Shown: piece after piece, positions 44,004 through 51,101 of the stretch
Numbering within the stretch: the first letter of the stretch is position 1
How the letters are laid out: each line of letters starts with the position of its first letter
Assembly: GCA_027310825.1 (NCBI GenBank)
Contig: DAIDAC010000002.1
Coordinates: 96,952-160,951, forward strand
Reading direction: 5' to 3'
DNA from: Candidatus Micrarchaeaceae archaeon
Lineage (GTDB): Archaea > Micrarchaeota > Micrarchaeia > Micrarchaeales > Micrarchaeaceae
Length of the DNA stretch: 64,000 bases
Position numbers and translations under genes: made by a program
The notes under the pieces: generated by a model
The model's input: the letters and a program-made list of their open reading frames with translations, nothing else
Told to the model about the DNA's origin: nothing
The model's database searches: none

Positions 44004-44243
44004 TTAGCCCCTTACAACGTATCTGTATGTAGTGTACTTTCCTGTCGGGTCATCCATGTGTATTGCAACAAGGTTTCCAGACTTTGCTCCGAGCTTTGTG
44101 CATTGCGCGTCGCTCTCCAGTATCTTTGGGAACTTTTCGAGAGGGATTCCATATTCTTTGCTTACCTTCTTTGCCTCGCTCTCGCTCAGTAGCTTATGCT
44201 CAGGAATAAGTTCTCGTGGAGCAGACAACAACTTCACCGTCAA
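44004..44243 (-). CDS. rpoH: DNA-directed RNA polymerase subunit H (RPB5 C-terminal-like)
   Basis: Small archaeal RNAP subunit equal to the C-terminal domain of eukaryotic RPB5. Marks: LIPEHKLLSESEAKKV, then FPKILESDAQCTKLGAKSGNLVAI, ending TTYRYVV. First gene of the H-B''-B'-A'-A'' operon, as in most archaea. Start codon uncertain: TTG at 44243 or GTG at 44237; no ATG. A TATA-rich block (TCTATATATATATCG, 44305-44317) is the probable operon promoter. Confidence 0.95.
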   Translation of the reverse strand: MTVKLLSAPRELIPEHKLLSESEAKKVSKEYGIPLEKFPKILESDAQCTKLGAKSGNLVAIHMDDPTGKYTTYRYVVRG

Positions 44244-44420
44244 AATGAGGCAGAATCCCCTCTACAGCAGCTTTGACTGTAATAGTTAGGCATGCAAAGT
44301 TCTATATATATATCGTAGATTTCTGTAACTTCTCCGTTTCGGAGCGTCAGGCTTTCCCAAGGGTGCAAAGCGAGCACCGAACATTTATAAGGATTGGTTA
44401 ATATGTAGTCTTGTGATGGG

Positions 44421-45869
44421 TTGGAAGGACAAGCTTCGCGACTGAAGGCACAATCAGCTATTGAATTCATAGTGACATACGCATGGGCGCTGATAATAGT
44501 CATCGTCATGGTAGGGCTTCTGTTCTACTTCGTGACGCTTCCACAAGTAGAGCCCCAAAACACATGCCAATTCCAGTCAGATCTTATCTGCACAGATTTT
44601 GTGATAACGTCGAACAGCGCGACCGGGAGCACGATCATGTATCTAAACGCAACGAACTTCGACCAATATCCATTGGAAAATCCGGTAATGACTGTTTCGC
44701 TAAATGGCCAAAACACGACGGGCACAGCGTGCTATCCTGACTACGTGCTGCCTGGAGAGCAGATGGTATGCACTGTCGCGATGCAAGTCCAAACCGGCTA
44801 CTATCAAACAGTATCTGGAGCTCTCTACATTACAGCGTCCGACTGCGGGCTTGTTGCCAACTTCAGCTACACCAGGGACTGCATCAATCCCCCGGCAAAG
44901 CTGATTTCAGGAAGCTACTACGGGCACACGACCCTTCCGATATCATTCCCGTTCGGCTACGTATACTGCATTGGGGATTCTGCCGCATCTCCATACAACG
45001 AATCGTACTACGCTCCGCTCGACAACACTGGAATGCCTGGCAACTGGGTGCAAACTGCAAACTATCCGATTCCGCTCACCGGCGCAGGCTGCGCAACATA
45101 CCAGAAATACATATACTGCGTAGGAACAAATTCGGTAAGCGTGCCGCAGAACCAAAGCTACTACGGGCTGGCCACATCAAGCGGGATCTCGAACTGGACT
45201 GTGACGACTCCATATCCGATAGCATTCTCAAACGCAGGCTGTTCCATCTACAACAGCTACATCTACTGCATAGGGACCAGTGCCGTATATCCATACAACC
45301 AGACATACTACGCAAAGGTCTCAGGAGAAGGAATAGGTCCATGGACGCAGACCACTTCAATACCTGCAAACCAGCCTGCCATGAGCTGCGCAATCTACAA
45401 CGGCTACGTCTACTGCGCAGAGACCAGCTTGGGCGGCTATCCAAAGTACACATACTACGCCCCTGTCTCATCATCTGGAATCGGGCAATGGACTAGCGGG
45501 CCAGACTACCCGCAAGCAAACGGCAACGACGGCTGCACCGAATTCGGCGGCTACTTCTACTGCATAAACACCAACGTCAACAAGGACATAGTCTATTCTC
45601 AATTGACGCAGAACTGGGGAGTAACAGGCAACTGGCTAGACAGCGGAGCCTATCCCATCAAGGAATACGACGGGGGCTGCAACATATTCAACGGCTACAT
45701 CTACTGCTTCGGGACAACATACAACCCGCACAACACCCAGGACGTATTCTATGCGCCGCTTACCGCAAACGGAGTCGGCAACTGGGTGCAGTCAAGCTTT
45801 GACTATCCGATACCGTTCTACGGAGCGTACTGCACAGTGCCTGGATCGAGCGGAGGATTTACAGGATAA
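44421..45869 (+). CDS. Pilin-like (class III signal peptide) protein with kelch-like repeats
   Basis: Large surface protein. N-terminus: RLKA|QSAIEFIVTYAWALIIVIVMVG, a class III prepilin-type leader with Ala at -1 and the core helix (about residues 11-37). After a beta-type linker come six to seven repeats of roughly 45-50 residues. Each holds a Y-x-Y-C core (YVYCIG, YIYCVG, YIYCIG, YVYCAE, YFYCIN, YIYCFG) and an N-W/W-T strand end with YP. This is a kelch-like beta-propeller layout with a buried Cys per blade. TTG start at 44421, with GTGAT three bases upstream and a TTTATAA box A before it. Possibly an adhesin displayed on or near the pilus. Confidence 0.85.
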   Translation: MEGQASRLKAQSAIEFIVTYAWALIIVIVMVGLLFYFVTLPQVEPQNTCQFQSDLICTDFVITSNSATGSTIMYLNATNFDQYPLENPVMTVSLNGQNTTGTACYPDYVLPGEQMVCTVAMQVQTGYYQTVSGALYITASDCGLVANFSYTRDCINPPAKLISGSYYGHTTLPISFPFGYVYCIGDSAASPYNESYYAPLDNTGMPGNWVQTANYPIPLTGAGCATYQKYIYCVGTNSVSVPQNQSYYGLATSSGISNWTVTTPYPIAFSNAGCSIYNSYIYCIGTSAVYPYNQTYYAKVSGEGIGPWTQTTSIPANQPAMSCAIYNGYVYCAETSLGGYPKYTYYAPVSSSGIGQWTSGPDYPQANGNDGCTEFGGYFYCINTNVNKDIVYSQLTQNWGVTGNWLDSGAYPIKEYDGGCNIFNGYIYCFGTTYNPHNTQDVFYAPLTANGVGNWVQSSFDYPIPFYGAYCTVPGSSGGFTG

Positions 45870-45904
45870 GAATTACAGACAAGAATAAGAACAGAAAAAT
45901 AAGT

Positions 45905-45923
45905 GGCAGGGCTTTGCCCCGCC
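45905..45923. terminator. GC-rich hairpin between convergent genes
   Basis: GGCAGGGC-TTT-GCCCCGCC forms an eight-pair stem with one A-C mismatch. It sits between the kelch-like gene (plus) and the 20-residue microprotein gene (minus) and could stop transcription from either side. Confidence 0.5.
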
Positions 45924-45956
45924 GAATAAAACAAATCTCAGGCGAAGGGGTAAACG

Positions 45957-46019
45957 TTATACTCCCTTCTTTTTCTTGTTCTTGGCCGGAGCTGCAGAGC
46001 ATCCGCATGTTTCGCACAT
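45957..46019 (-). CDS. 20-residue cysteine microprotein
   Basis: ATG-to-TAA frame encoding MCETCGCSAAPAKNKKKKGV. Three cysteines in the first seven residues (C-x2-C-x-C) form a compact metal- or thiol-binding motif. The tail is basic. The gene signals are unusually good: a perfect GGTGAT Shine-Dalgarno three bases before the ATG (46023-46028) and a GGTTATAAAG box A (46051-46060) giving a leader of about ten bases. Too short for standard gene finders. It lies downstream of the EF-Tu/SelB-like gene but has its own promoter. I do not know its function; a metal chaperone or zinc-binding peptide is possible. Confidence 0.72.
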   Translation of the reverse strand: MCETCGCSAAPAKNKKKKGV

Positions 46020-46050
46020 GTTATCACCGATACGATTGGCTTGAGAAAGG

Positions 46051-46060
46051 CTTTATAACC
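46051..46060 (-). promoter_or_regulatory. Box A promoter of the microprotein gene
   Basis: On the minus strand GGTTATAAAG lies about 26 bases before a predicted start at 46029, followed by the GGTGAT Shine-Dalgarno and the ATG at 46019. Confidence 0.6.
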
Positions 46061-46076
46061 GTTTCGCAGATTTTGG

Positions 46077-46994
46077 TTATAGGGCTTCGCCTATTGCAAA
46101 TATCCTCGGAGTTTTCTCCCTCATCAAAAAGAACTTGTCGCCTTTCAGAATTGGAGCAGTGGTGTCAAGCTTTAGAGTAATCTTTTCGCCACTGGCCTCT
46201 TCAACGATTGCAAAAAGGTAGTTGAAGTTTGAAACGAGGGCATACCTCGAACCTTTCTCGATCTTCTCTTTTGCTGCGGGGCTCATGTGAATCTTTGCGA
46301 CTATGCTTCTTACTTCGCCGACGGCCTGCGACGTGAGAATATCGCCCCTTTCTAGCTCGTCGCTCTCTATGTCTTTGAGCGCAAGGCCGACTCGTGTTCC
46401 GCGATCCGCCTCATTTATGTCGACGTCGTGGCTCTGTATCGACCTTACAAAAACTTTCTTGCCGCTTGTGTGGAATAGACTTGACTTCGCCGTCACCTTT
46501 CCATGCGTGACAAGGCCGAGCGCGACTGTGCCTATGCCCTTGACAGGGAAGCACCTGTCGATGTCTACTCGTGTGTCGCCAGAGCTGTTCGAAGGCTTTT
46601 CAGAAATAATTTTCTGTATTAGTTCCTCTCTAGAAACTTTCTCGTAGTTCTCCATCCCCGCAGCTTTTGTGAACTGGCTTACGTCGTTGTCATCTGTAAT
46701 CAGTATCCTTTTTCCAGAAAGGGCGCACGCGACAAGCACCTCTCCGAATATTTTGTCGACGACATTTGTGCTGAGAAGAACCTGGTCGGAAAGAAGGATA
46801 GCTTCGCAGACTGTGTGGAATTTTTCCGCGACTTCCTCGGGTGCAAGCCCTATTATCGCGTCGGTGTCGTTGATCTTTCTGCTGTAGAAAAGAAGGCCGT
46901 TCTCTGAGCTCCGCTTGCCGAACGTGTCTGCTAGGCTGGTATCGATCGGAATCGCTACTACGTAGTTCAGAAAATCACAACTACTAATTGTCAT
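46077..46994 (-). CDS. EF-Tu/SelB-like protein with degenerate GTPase domain
   Basis: Residues about 145-230 match translation-factor domain II (CFPVKGIGTVALGLVTHGKV, the DVDINEADRGTRVGLALKDI loop and LERGDIL). A domain III-like beta barrel follows. The first 140 residues can be laid on a GTPase fold, but the P-loop GxxxxGK(S/T), the DxxG motif and the NKxD motif are all missing (TDDND stands at the last position). It therefore should not bind GTP in the normal way. A tRNA- or ribosome-related regulatory role is inferred. ATG at 46994 is probably leaderless under a promoter shared head-to-head with the 47030 gene. Confidence 0.75.
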   Translation of the reverse strand: MTISSCDFLNYVVAIPIDTSLADTFGKRSSENGLLFYSRKINDTDAIIGLAPEEVAEKFHTVCEAILLSDQVLLSTNVVDKIFGEVLVACALSGKRILITDDNDVSQFTKAAGMENYEKVSREELIQKIISEKPSNSSGDTRVDIDRCFPVKGIGTVALGLVTHGKVTAKSSLFHTSGKKVFVRSIQSHDVDINEADRGTRVGLALKDIESDELERGDILTSQAVGEVRSIVAKIHMSPAAKEKIEKGSRYALVSNFNYLFAIVEEASGEKITLKLDTTAPILKGDKFFLMREKTPRIFAIGEAL

Positions 46995-46997
46995 CAA

Positions 46998-47026
46998 GTA
47001 ATATATACCTGCCCAGACCTATATTT
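46998..47026. promoter_or_regulatory. Overlapping divergent promoters
   Basis: Only 35 bases separate two divergent starts. AGTAATATATACC (46998-47010) lies 26 bases before the plus-strand ATG at 47030. On the minus strand GGAAATATAGG (about 47016-47026) lies 26 bases before the ATG at 46994. The two box A elements overlap each other's transcript start. Confidence 0.5.
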
Positions 47027-47029
47027 CCA

Positions 47030-47377
47030 ATGACCAAGAGTGCAAGCAGAAAGTCATACGATTACTGTGAGTACACGTATGGCCATGTCGAACGCCTCCG
47101 CAGGACAGACGGAAATGTCACTATTTCTTTGGTTCTCGAGGGGCAGCGCCGCACAGTAAAAGTCAAAGGCCTTAGCAACGGCCTGAGGGCTGGAGCAGAA
47201 GTTGCGCTCGCAGTAGCAAAAGAGGTCATGGTGCCAGAAGACGGCACACCGCATATTGACGAGAAAAGCGCGTTTTGGATGCTGAAATACGGCCCAACCT
47301 ACAGCAAAACCCTCATGCTGAGGGGAGCACCGGCAGAAGCACGAAATAATCACAAAAATGGCAATGGCAAAAATTAA
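47030..47377 (+). CDS. Uncharacterised basic beta-rich protein, 115 aa
   Basis: Not recognised. Residues 15-75 read as beta strands of an OB- or SH3-like barrel (YTYGHVERLRR, VTISLVLEGQRRTVKVKGL, GAEVALAVAKEVMV). The C-terminus is basic and polar (ARNNHKNGNGKN). A nucleic-acid-binding role would fit, but no motif proves it. ATG at 47030 is leaderless under the divergent promoter; an in-frame upstream start at 46988 lies within the promoter and is rejected. Confidence 0.72.
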   Translation: MTKSASRKSYDYCEYTYGHVERLRRTDGNVTISLVLEGQRRTVKVKGLSNGLRAGAEVALAVAKEVMVPEDGTPHIDEKSAFWMLKYGPTYSKTLMLRGAPAEARNNHKNGNGKN

Positions 47378-47470
47378 CCGAATTGCAAAAGTCCTAAAGC
47401 TTTTCTGCTATTTTGCGCTTATTCGGCACATATAAATATTTGGACAAACATTACGATATATGACGATTCA

Positions 47471-48394
47471 ATGGCTGCACCAAATCCGTTCACAATATCT
47501 ATGCCTAGGCGCCATTCTCATTCGGCAGATATAGCACAGCCAGAGCTCGCGCCTACAACCGTAGCAGGGCTAAAGAGGGTAAAGGACATAAGCGAAAGAA
47601 CAAGGCTTGCGGAGCATATGATTAAGACTGCCCATACGCTTTCCACTGACGAAAAGCTCGCTCTCCACGATCTCGCAAGAGACGGAAGAGATGTGCTAAG
47701 GCGCGTCGAGGAAGTCAACGGCCGCTATCACGGAGACATGGCAAAGGCAGGACTGCTGGTCACCGCAGGCAGCATTCTTGTGTTAACTACTAGTTATCTT
47801 TTGAATGGAATACAGTCCGCTGTTTCCGGTTCAGGCGCTTCACAATTATCTCCAGCACAGAATCCTGTTGTCGGCAATCCATCGCTCTACTTAAACAATG
47901 CGCTCAACTACGGAATGGCTGGCGGCATAGGGGAAGGCGTTGCAGTTGTAGGTTTGACTTATGTTATGTACAGAACAGCCAGATACTTCCATGAGCGCCA
48001 TCAAGCTGAGACTGGATGCAATCATTTCAGGGCATTTCTCGGTATCATCGGGGCTACGCTTTCAGCGGTATATGGTTCTTCCGGAGGAACTGGGATAATG
48101 TCAAATTTGCCGTCTGTAAATGCGGCAATGCAAAACATAGGAATTAGTTCACAAGGCGTACCTATTCCAACATCGGCATTTCCTTCTTTGATCCAGCAAG
48201 CATCTTCTGCAGGCGAAGGTCTCACAACTTCATTAGTTTTTGTAGGCAGTACAGTGTATTTCGCGATTCGTGGATTGATCGATCTATACCGAGGAACAAA
48301 ATCAGGAACAGCCTGCACAGAAAACGCTGACGACACTTCAGACGTTCCAACAGCGCAGCAGGCAACTGCAATTCCGCCGTATGCACAGCAGTGA
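47471..48394 (+). CDS. Uncharacterised membrane protein with helical N-terminus
   Basis: Not recognised. A soluble N-terminal helical region (residues about 30-85, EHMIKTAHTLSTDEKLALHDL) precedes four hydrophobic segments (about 92-112, 143-165, 184-204, 246-268) separated by Gly/Ser/Ala/Pro-rich loops. The C-terminus is polar. A TATAAATATTTGG box A (47431-47443) gives a short leader. The next gene's GTGA signal overlaps its stop. Resembles in layout other unknown two- or four-helix proteins at 52.4 and 61.1 kb. Confidence 0.75.
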   Translation: MAAPNPFTISMPRRHSHSADIAQPELAPTTVAGLKRVKDISERTRLAEHMIKTAHTLSTDEKLALHDLARDGRDVLRRVEEVNGRYHGDMAKAGLLVTAGSILVLTTSYLLNGIQSAVSGSGASQLSPAQNPVVGNPSLYLNNALNYGMAGGIGEGVAVVGLTYVMYRTARYFHERHQAETGCNHFRAFLGIIGATLSAVYGSSGGTGIMSNLPSVNAAMQNIGISSQGVPIPTSAFPSLIQQASSAGEGLTTSLVFVGSTVYFAIRGLIDLYRGTKSGTACTENADDTSDVPTAQQATAIPPYAQQ

Positions 48395-48399
48395 AACTT

Positions 48400-48654
48400 A
48401 TGACAAAGAAAAAGGCAAAAATCGTTCTTAAGATCTTCGACAGCGCTACCAGCAGGGCGAAGAGCACGCACACCTGCAACGCTTGCATGATCTACAAGCG
48501 TGAGATAGCCAAGGGCAACAGCGAGGCACTACAATTCTACCGCGACCACATAAACGAAGTGGTAAGGAAGAACAACGGAGCAACGATAGTCATCGACGGA
48601 GACCTAAAGCAGAAGCTGACGGCGCTTCCAAGCGCGGCAGTGCAGAAGCTGTAA
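48400..48654 (+). CDS. Small basic protein with CxxC, 84 aa
   Basis: Not recognised. Basic N-terminus (TKKKAKIVLKIF), then THTCNACMIYKRE with a single CxxC pair, helices, and VRKNNGATIVIDGDLKQKL. ATG at 48400 has GTGA five bases upstream, overlapping the previous gene's stop; a GTG at 48391 is the alternative start. One CxxC could form half a zinc site in a dimer or a redox pair. Co-transcribed with the preceding membrane protein. Confidence 0.7.
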   Translation: MTKKKAKIVLKIFDSATSRAKSTHTCNACMIYKREIAKGNSEALQFYRDHINEVVRKNNGATIVIDGDLKQKLTALPSAAVQKL

Positions 48655-48699
48655 TGACATAATCATTTAAAGATTCGCTGCACTCCTTAATCGAATCCT

Positions 48700-49368
48700 A
48701 TGAAGAGCGGAGTCAGATTCGGAGCCATTATGCTTATCGTAGCCGCAGCGCAGTTCATAATCGCAATGCTTGCAGTGCAGGCAGCGTATCCTTGCTACAA
48801 CGGCAACTGCTACAATATTTTTACAAACCCGATAAGCGACCTAGGCAACACATCGACGTCACCGCTCTGGTTCGTGTTCAACTACTCGATAATAATGTTC
48901 GGCATGCTGCTCTTCGTCGGACTGCTCGGCGTTGTCAGCGCGTTTCCAGGAAGAGTCACGAGGAGAGTGGGAGTTGGCTGCATGATGCTGGCAGCGTTCG
49001 GGGCAATCGGTGTCGGTACAGTTCCAGAAAACACAATACTCATCATCCACGGAGCGTTCGCACTCATCGCTTTCTTTTTCGCAGGAGTCGGAATAACCGT
49101 AGTTGGAATCCGGCTTGCAATCGCCGCACAAAGAAAAGATTACCAGATATACGAAATATACACTCTTCTTTCCGGAATAATTTCTCTGACCATTCTGCTT
49201 GCAACTATTTTGCTCCCGTCATTGAGGCTCTTCAGCTTAAATCTTGCGTACTCTGGACCTGGCTTCGGATTCGGAGGTGTAGAAAGAGCTGTCGCAGTCC
49301 CGCCGATAATCTGGATCCTTGTCACAGGAATATATCTTCTGCTGAATGGAGACAAAGTCTGGAAGTGA
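48700..49368 (+). CDS. DUF998-family membrane protein
   Basis: Six-helix integral membrane protein (segments near residues 8-28, 56-78, 88-106, 113-135, 146-167, 203-220). The family hallmark NPISDLGN occurs in the first extracytoplasmic loop (residues about 44-51), after a pair of Cys (CYNGNC) that may form a disulfide. Length 222 aa is normal. Function unknown for the family as a whole. Monocistronic, starting 46 bases after the CxxC gene. Confidence 0.88.
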   Translation: MKSGVRFGAIMLIVAAAQFIIAMLAVQAAYPCYNGNCYNIFTNPISDLGNTSTSPLWFVFNYSIIMFGMLLFVGLLGVVSAFPGRVTRRVGVGCMMLAAFGAIGVGTVPENTILIIHGAFALIAFFFAGVGITVVGIRLAIAAQRKDYQIYEIYTLLSGIISLTILLATILLPSLRLFSLNLAYSGPGFGFGGVERAVAVPPIIWILVTGIYLLLNGDKVWK

Positions 49369-49406
49369 AACCCCAAACTATTTCCGTAGGATAAAAGATT
49401 GGTTAA

Positions 49407-49439
49407 GAGATAAAGAATAAAAAACGAAAAATAAAATTA
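49407..49439 (-). terminator. T-rich terminator for the FKBP gene
   Basis: On the minus strand the bases after the FKBP stop are T-rich (TAATTTTATTTTTCGTTTTTTATTC in three runs), the usual archaeal termination signal. Confidence 0.6.
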
Positions 49440-49991
49440 TTACAGCTTCTTGTTTATCGCGACTACCTTTACTTGGAATATCAGCGTCTTGCCTGCAAGC
49501 GGTGGATTGAAATCTATCGTCACGTTTGTCGCATTTACTGCAGTCACCAGTCCTTGCTGGCCATTACCTGTCGACTTGACCATCATTCCTACGGTAATGC
49601 TCTGGTTTCCGAAGACAGACCTCGGAACCACTACAATGAGGCTTTGGTTAACGAGCCCGTAGCCCTCTTTCGGAGGAACCGTTATCGTCTTGCTCTGGTT
49701 TAGAGCCATGCCTATTACACCTTGGTCAAAGCCAGGTATGAGCTGTCCCGACCCTGCAATGAATGTGAGCGGCTGCTTTCCAACATTCGAATCGAACACC
49801 GTTCCGTTCTGGAATGTTCCGGTGTAATAAACGCTGACATTGTCGCCGATTGCTACCACTGTGGGCGCTGCGCTGCTGTTTGTTGCCAAATATATCACCC
49901 CTATAACTGCAAGAATCGCCACCACTGCCGCTGCGTAAATCGGCTTGAACTTGAACTTTACATTGATCTCTTTCTTCTTTTCCTCTGCCAT
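49440..49991 (-). CDS. FKBP-type peptidyl-prolyl isomerase, membrane-anchored
   Basis: An N-terminal membrane helix (residues about 18-37, IYAAAVVAILAVIGVIYLAT) anchors an extracytoplasmic FKBP domain. Domain marks are VYYTGTFQNGTVFDSN, PLTFIAGSGQLIPGFDQGVIGM and KTITVPPKEGYG, followed by a SlyD-like insert-in-flap segment. Several N-glycosylation sequons are present. It would assist folding of exported proteins such as the surface proteins found here. ATG at 49991 is preferred over the longer frame to 50024 because the sequence MAEEKKKEINVKFKFKP makes a normal anchor start with a Shine-Dalgarno-like TTGAT before it. Confidence 0.92.
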   Translation of the reverse strand: MAEEKKKEINVKFKFKPIYAAAVVAILAVIGVIYLATNSSAAPTVVAIGDNVSVYYTGTFQNGTVFDSNVGKQPLTFIAGSGQLIPGFDQGVIGMALNQSKTITVPPKEGYGLVNQSLIVVVPRSVFGNQSITVGMMVKSTGNGQQGLVTAVNATNVTIDFNPPLAGKTLIFQVKVVAINKKL

Positions 49992-50102
49992 CAAATCAAC
50001 GCCATCTATTATACTACAGAGCATTTAAGGCTTTCCCCGGCTATGCAGGTGCAAACCGCTCAATAATATTACTTTTTATATTTGAAAAAGACTCATCAAT
50101 CC

Positions 50103-50468
50103 ATGCAAAGCAGACGGCAGCACCCTAATCCAAGAATAGCGGCAACAGTCGCGACTCTGATCGGATACCTTCGTGATGAAAGGACTGCGCTCCTTCAAGG
50201 AAGGCCGCAGGAGGCAGAGCTGGAGCCAGGCCAATTTGTCGATGGTGGGCACAACAACACTGCGATCCTTGCAGGAAGAATCGTCAACAAGATATTCGAG
50301 TTGTCGGAAGCCAGCGAAAGGGTGGAAGTTACTGCAGAGTTCGTCAACTATCTAAGAAACGGGAGCATCGCAAAGGCGGACAACGAGAACCTGATGCTTG
50401 AGATGGTCAAGAAAATAGACGAAAGGATACGTGCGCTAAGAGAGCAAAAAGCCGATGCTCCAAGCTAA
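50103..50468 (+). CDS. Uncharacterised helical protein, 121 aa
   Basis: Not recognised. Basic N-terminus (MQSRRQHPNPR), then helices (ATLIGYLRDERTALLQ; AGRIVNKIFELSEASERVEV) and a Lys/Glu-rich C-terminal helix. No Cys, no membrane segment. ATG at 50103 is 26 bases from an ACTTTTTATATTT box A (50071-50083), giving a leaderless message; the in-frame TTG at 50082 lies in the promoter. Function unknown. Confidence 0.68.
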   Translation: MQSRRQHPNPRIAATVATLIGYLRDERTALLQGRPQEAELEPGQFVDGGHNNTAILAGRIVNKIFELSEASERVEVTAEFVNYLRNGSIAKADNENLMLEMVKKIDERIRALREQKADAPS

Positions 50469-50483
50469 GTAGATAAAATCAAA

Positions 50484-50499
50484 TTGGGATTTCTCCCAA
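50484..50499. terminator. Small hairpin between convergent genes
   Basis: TTGGGA-TTTC-TCCCAA, a perfect six-pair stem and four-base loop, lies between the stops of the 121-aa gene and the cold-shock gene. Possible terminator for either strand. Confidence 0.4.
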
Positions 50500-50518
50500 A
50501 AGGAATCGATCTATCTAT

Positions 50519-50710
50519 TTACTGCTTCTTTACGTTCTTTGCTCGAGGTCCTCTCTGTCCCTGTTCTACCTCGTATTCTACTGAATCTCCTACTGAAAGA
50601 GTTGCTCCTCCTTCGACAGATGTGCTGTGTACATAGACGTCTTTTCCGTCCTCTCCTGTTATGAATCCGAAGCCTCTCGAGGAGTCATACATCTTTACTT
50701 TTCCTTTCAT
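50519..50710 (-). CDS. cspA: Cold-shock domain protein (CspA-like)
   Basis: Single-stranded nucleic-acid-binding RNA chaperone. RNP1 is GFGFIT and RNP2 is VYVHS, on a 63-residue five-strand OB barrel starting MKGKVKMYDSSRGFGFI. The C-terminus is basic (RGPRAKNVKKQ). A GTGAT Shine-Dalgarno lies three bases before the ATG. Cold-shock domain proteins are uncommon in archaea outside a few groups, so acquisition from bacteria is likely. Confidence 0.96.
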   Translation of the reverse strand: MKGKVKMYDSSRGFGFITGEDGKDVYVHSTSVEGGATLSVGDSVEYEVEQGQRGPRAKNVKKQ

Positions 50711-50788
50711 TATATCACTTTAGCAATAATGCTTTGGGCTACTAGTTCTTAATACAATGCCCAATTTGTGGTTTCTCGGTGCACAGCG

Positions 50789-51010
50789 TCAGAAGAGTAT
50801 TTGGATTGTTTTGTGCCTGCTCTTACTCCCCTTCAGTACCGTTATCAGCGATTTTCTCACATCAAAAAATTCCGCCAGTATCTCAATGAGTTGTTCGTTT
50901 GCCCTTCCGCCTTCTGCTGGCGCATTGACCTTTACCTTGTAATTGTTCTCGCCGATCTTGACCACTGACGATGCCTTGGCATTCGGAATGACGATAACTG
51001 TTATCTCCAT
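50789..51010 (-). CDS. DUF167/YggU-family protein
   Basis: Small conserved alpha/beta protein, 73 aa. Family marks: IPNAKASSVVKIGENNYKVKV at the start, the PAEGGRANEQLIE core and a final GSKSRHKTI. No catalytic site is known for the family. It is divergent from the FkbM methyltransferase gene, sharing a 91-base promoter region. Confidence 0.93.
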   Translation of the reverse strand: MEITVIVIPNAKASSVVKIGENNYKVKVNAPAEGGRANEQLIEILAEFFDVRKSLITVLKGSKSRHKTIQILF

Positions 51011-51101
51011 GATACTGTTAAGAACCAGTTTTATTAAATTCGTTCGGTAGAGCGCACGAAACTATTTATAAGGATTCCCATCGGATACTAATCACGATTT
51101 A

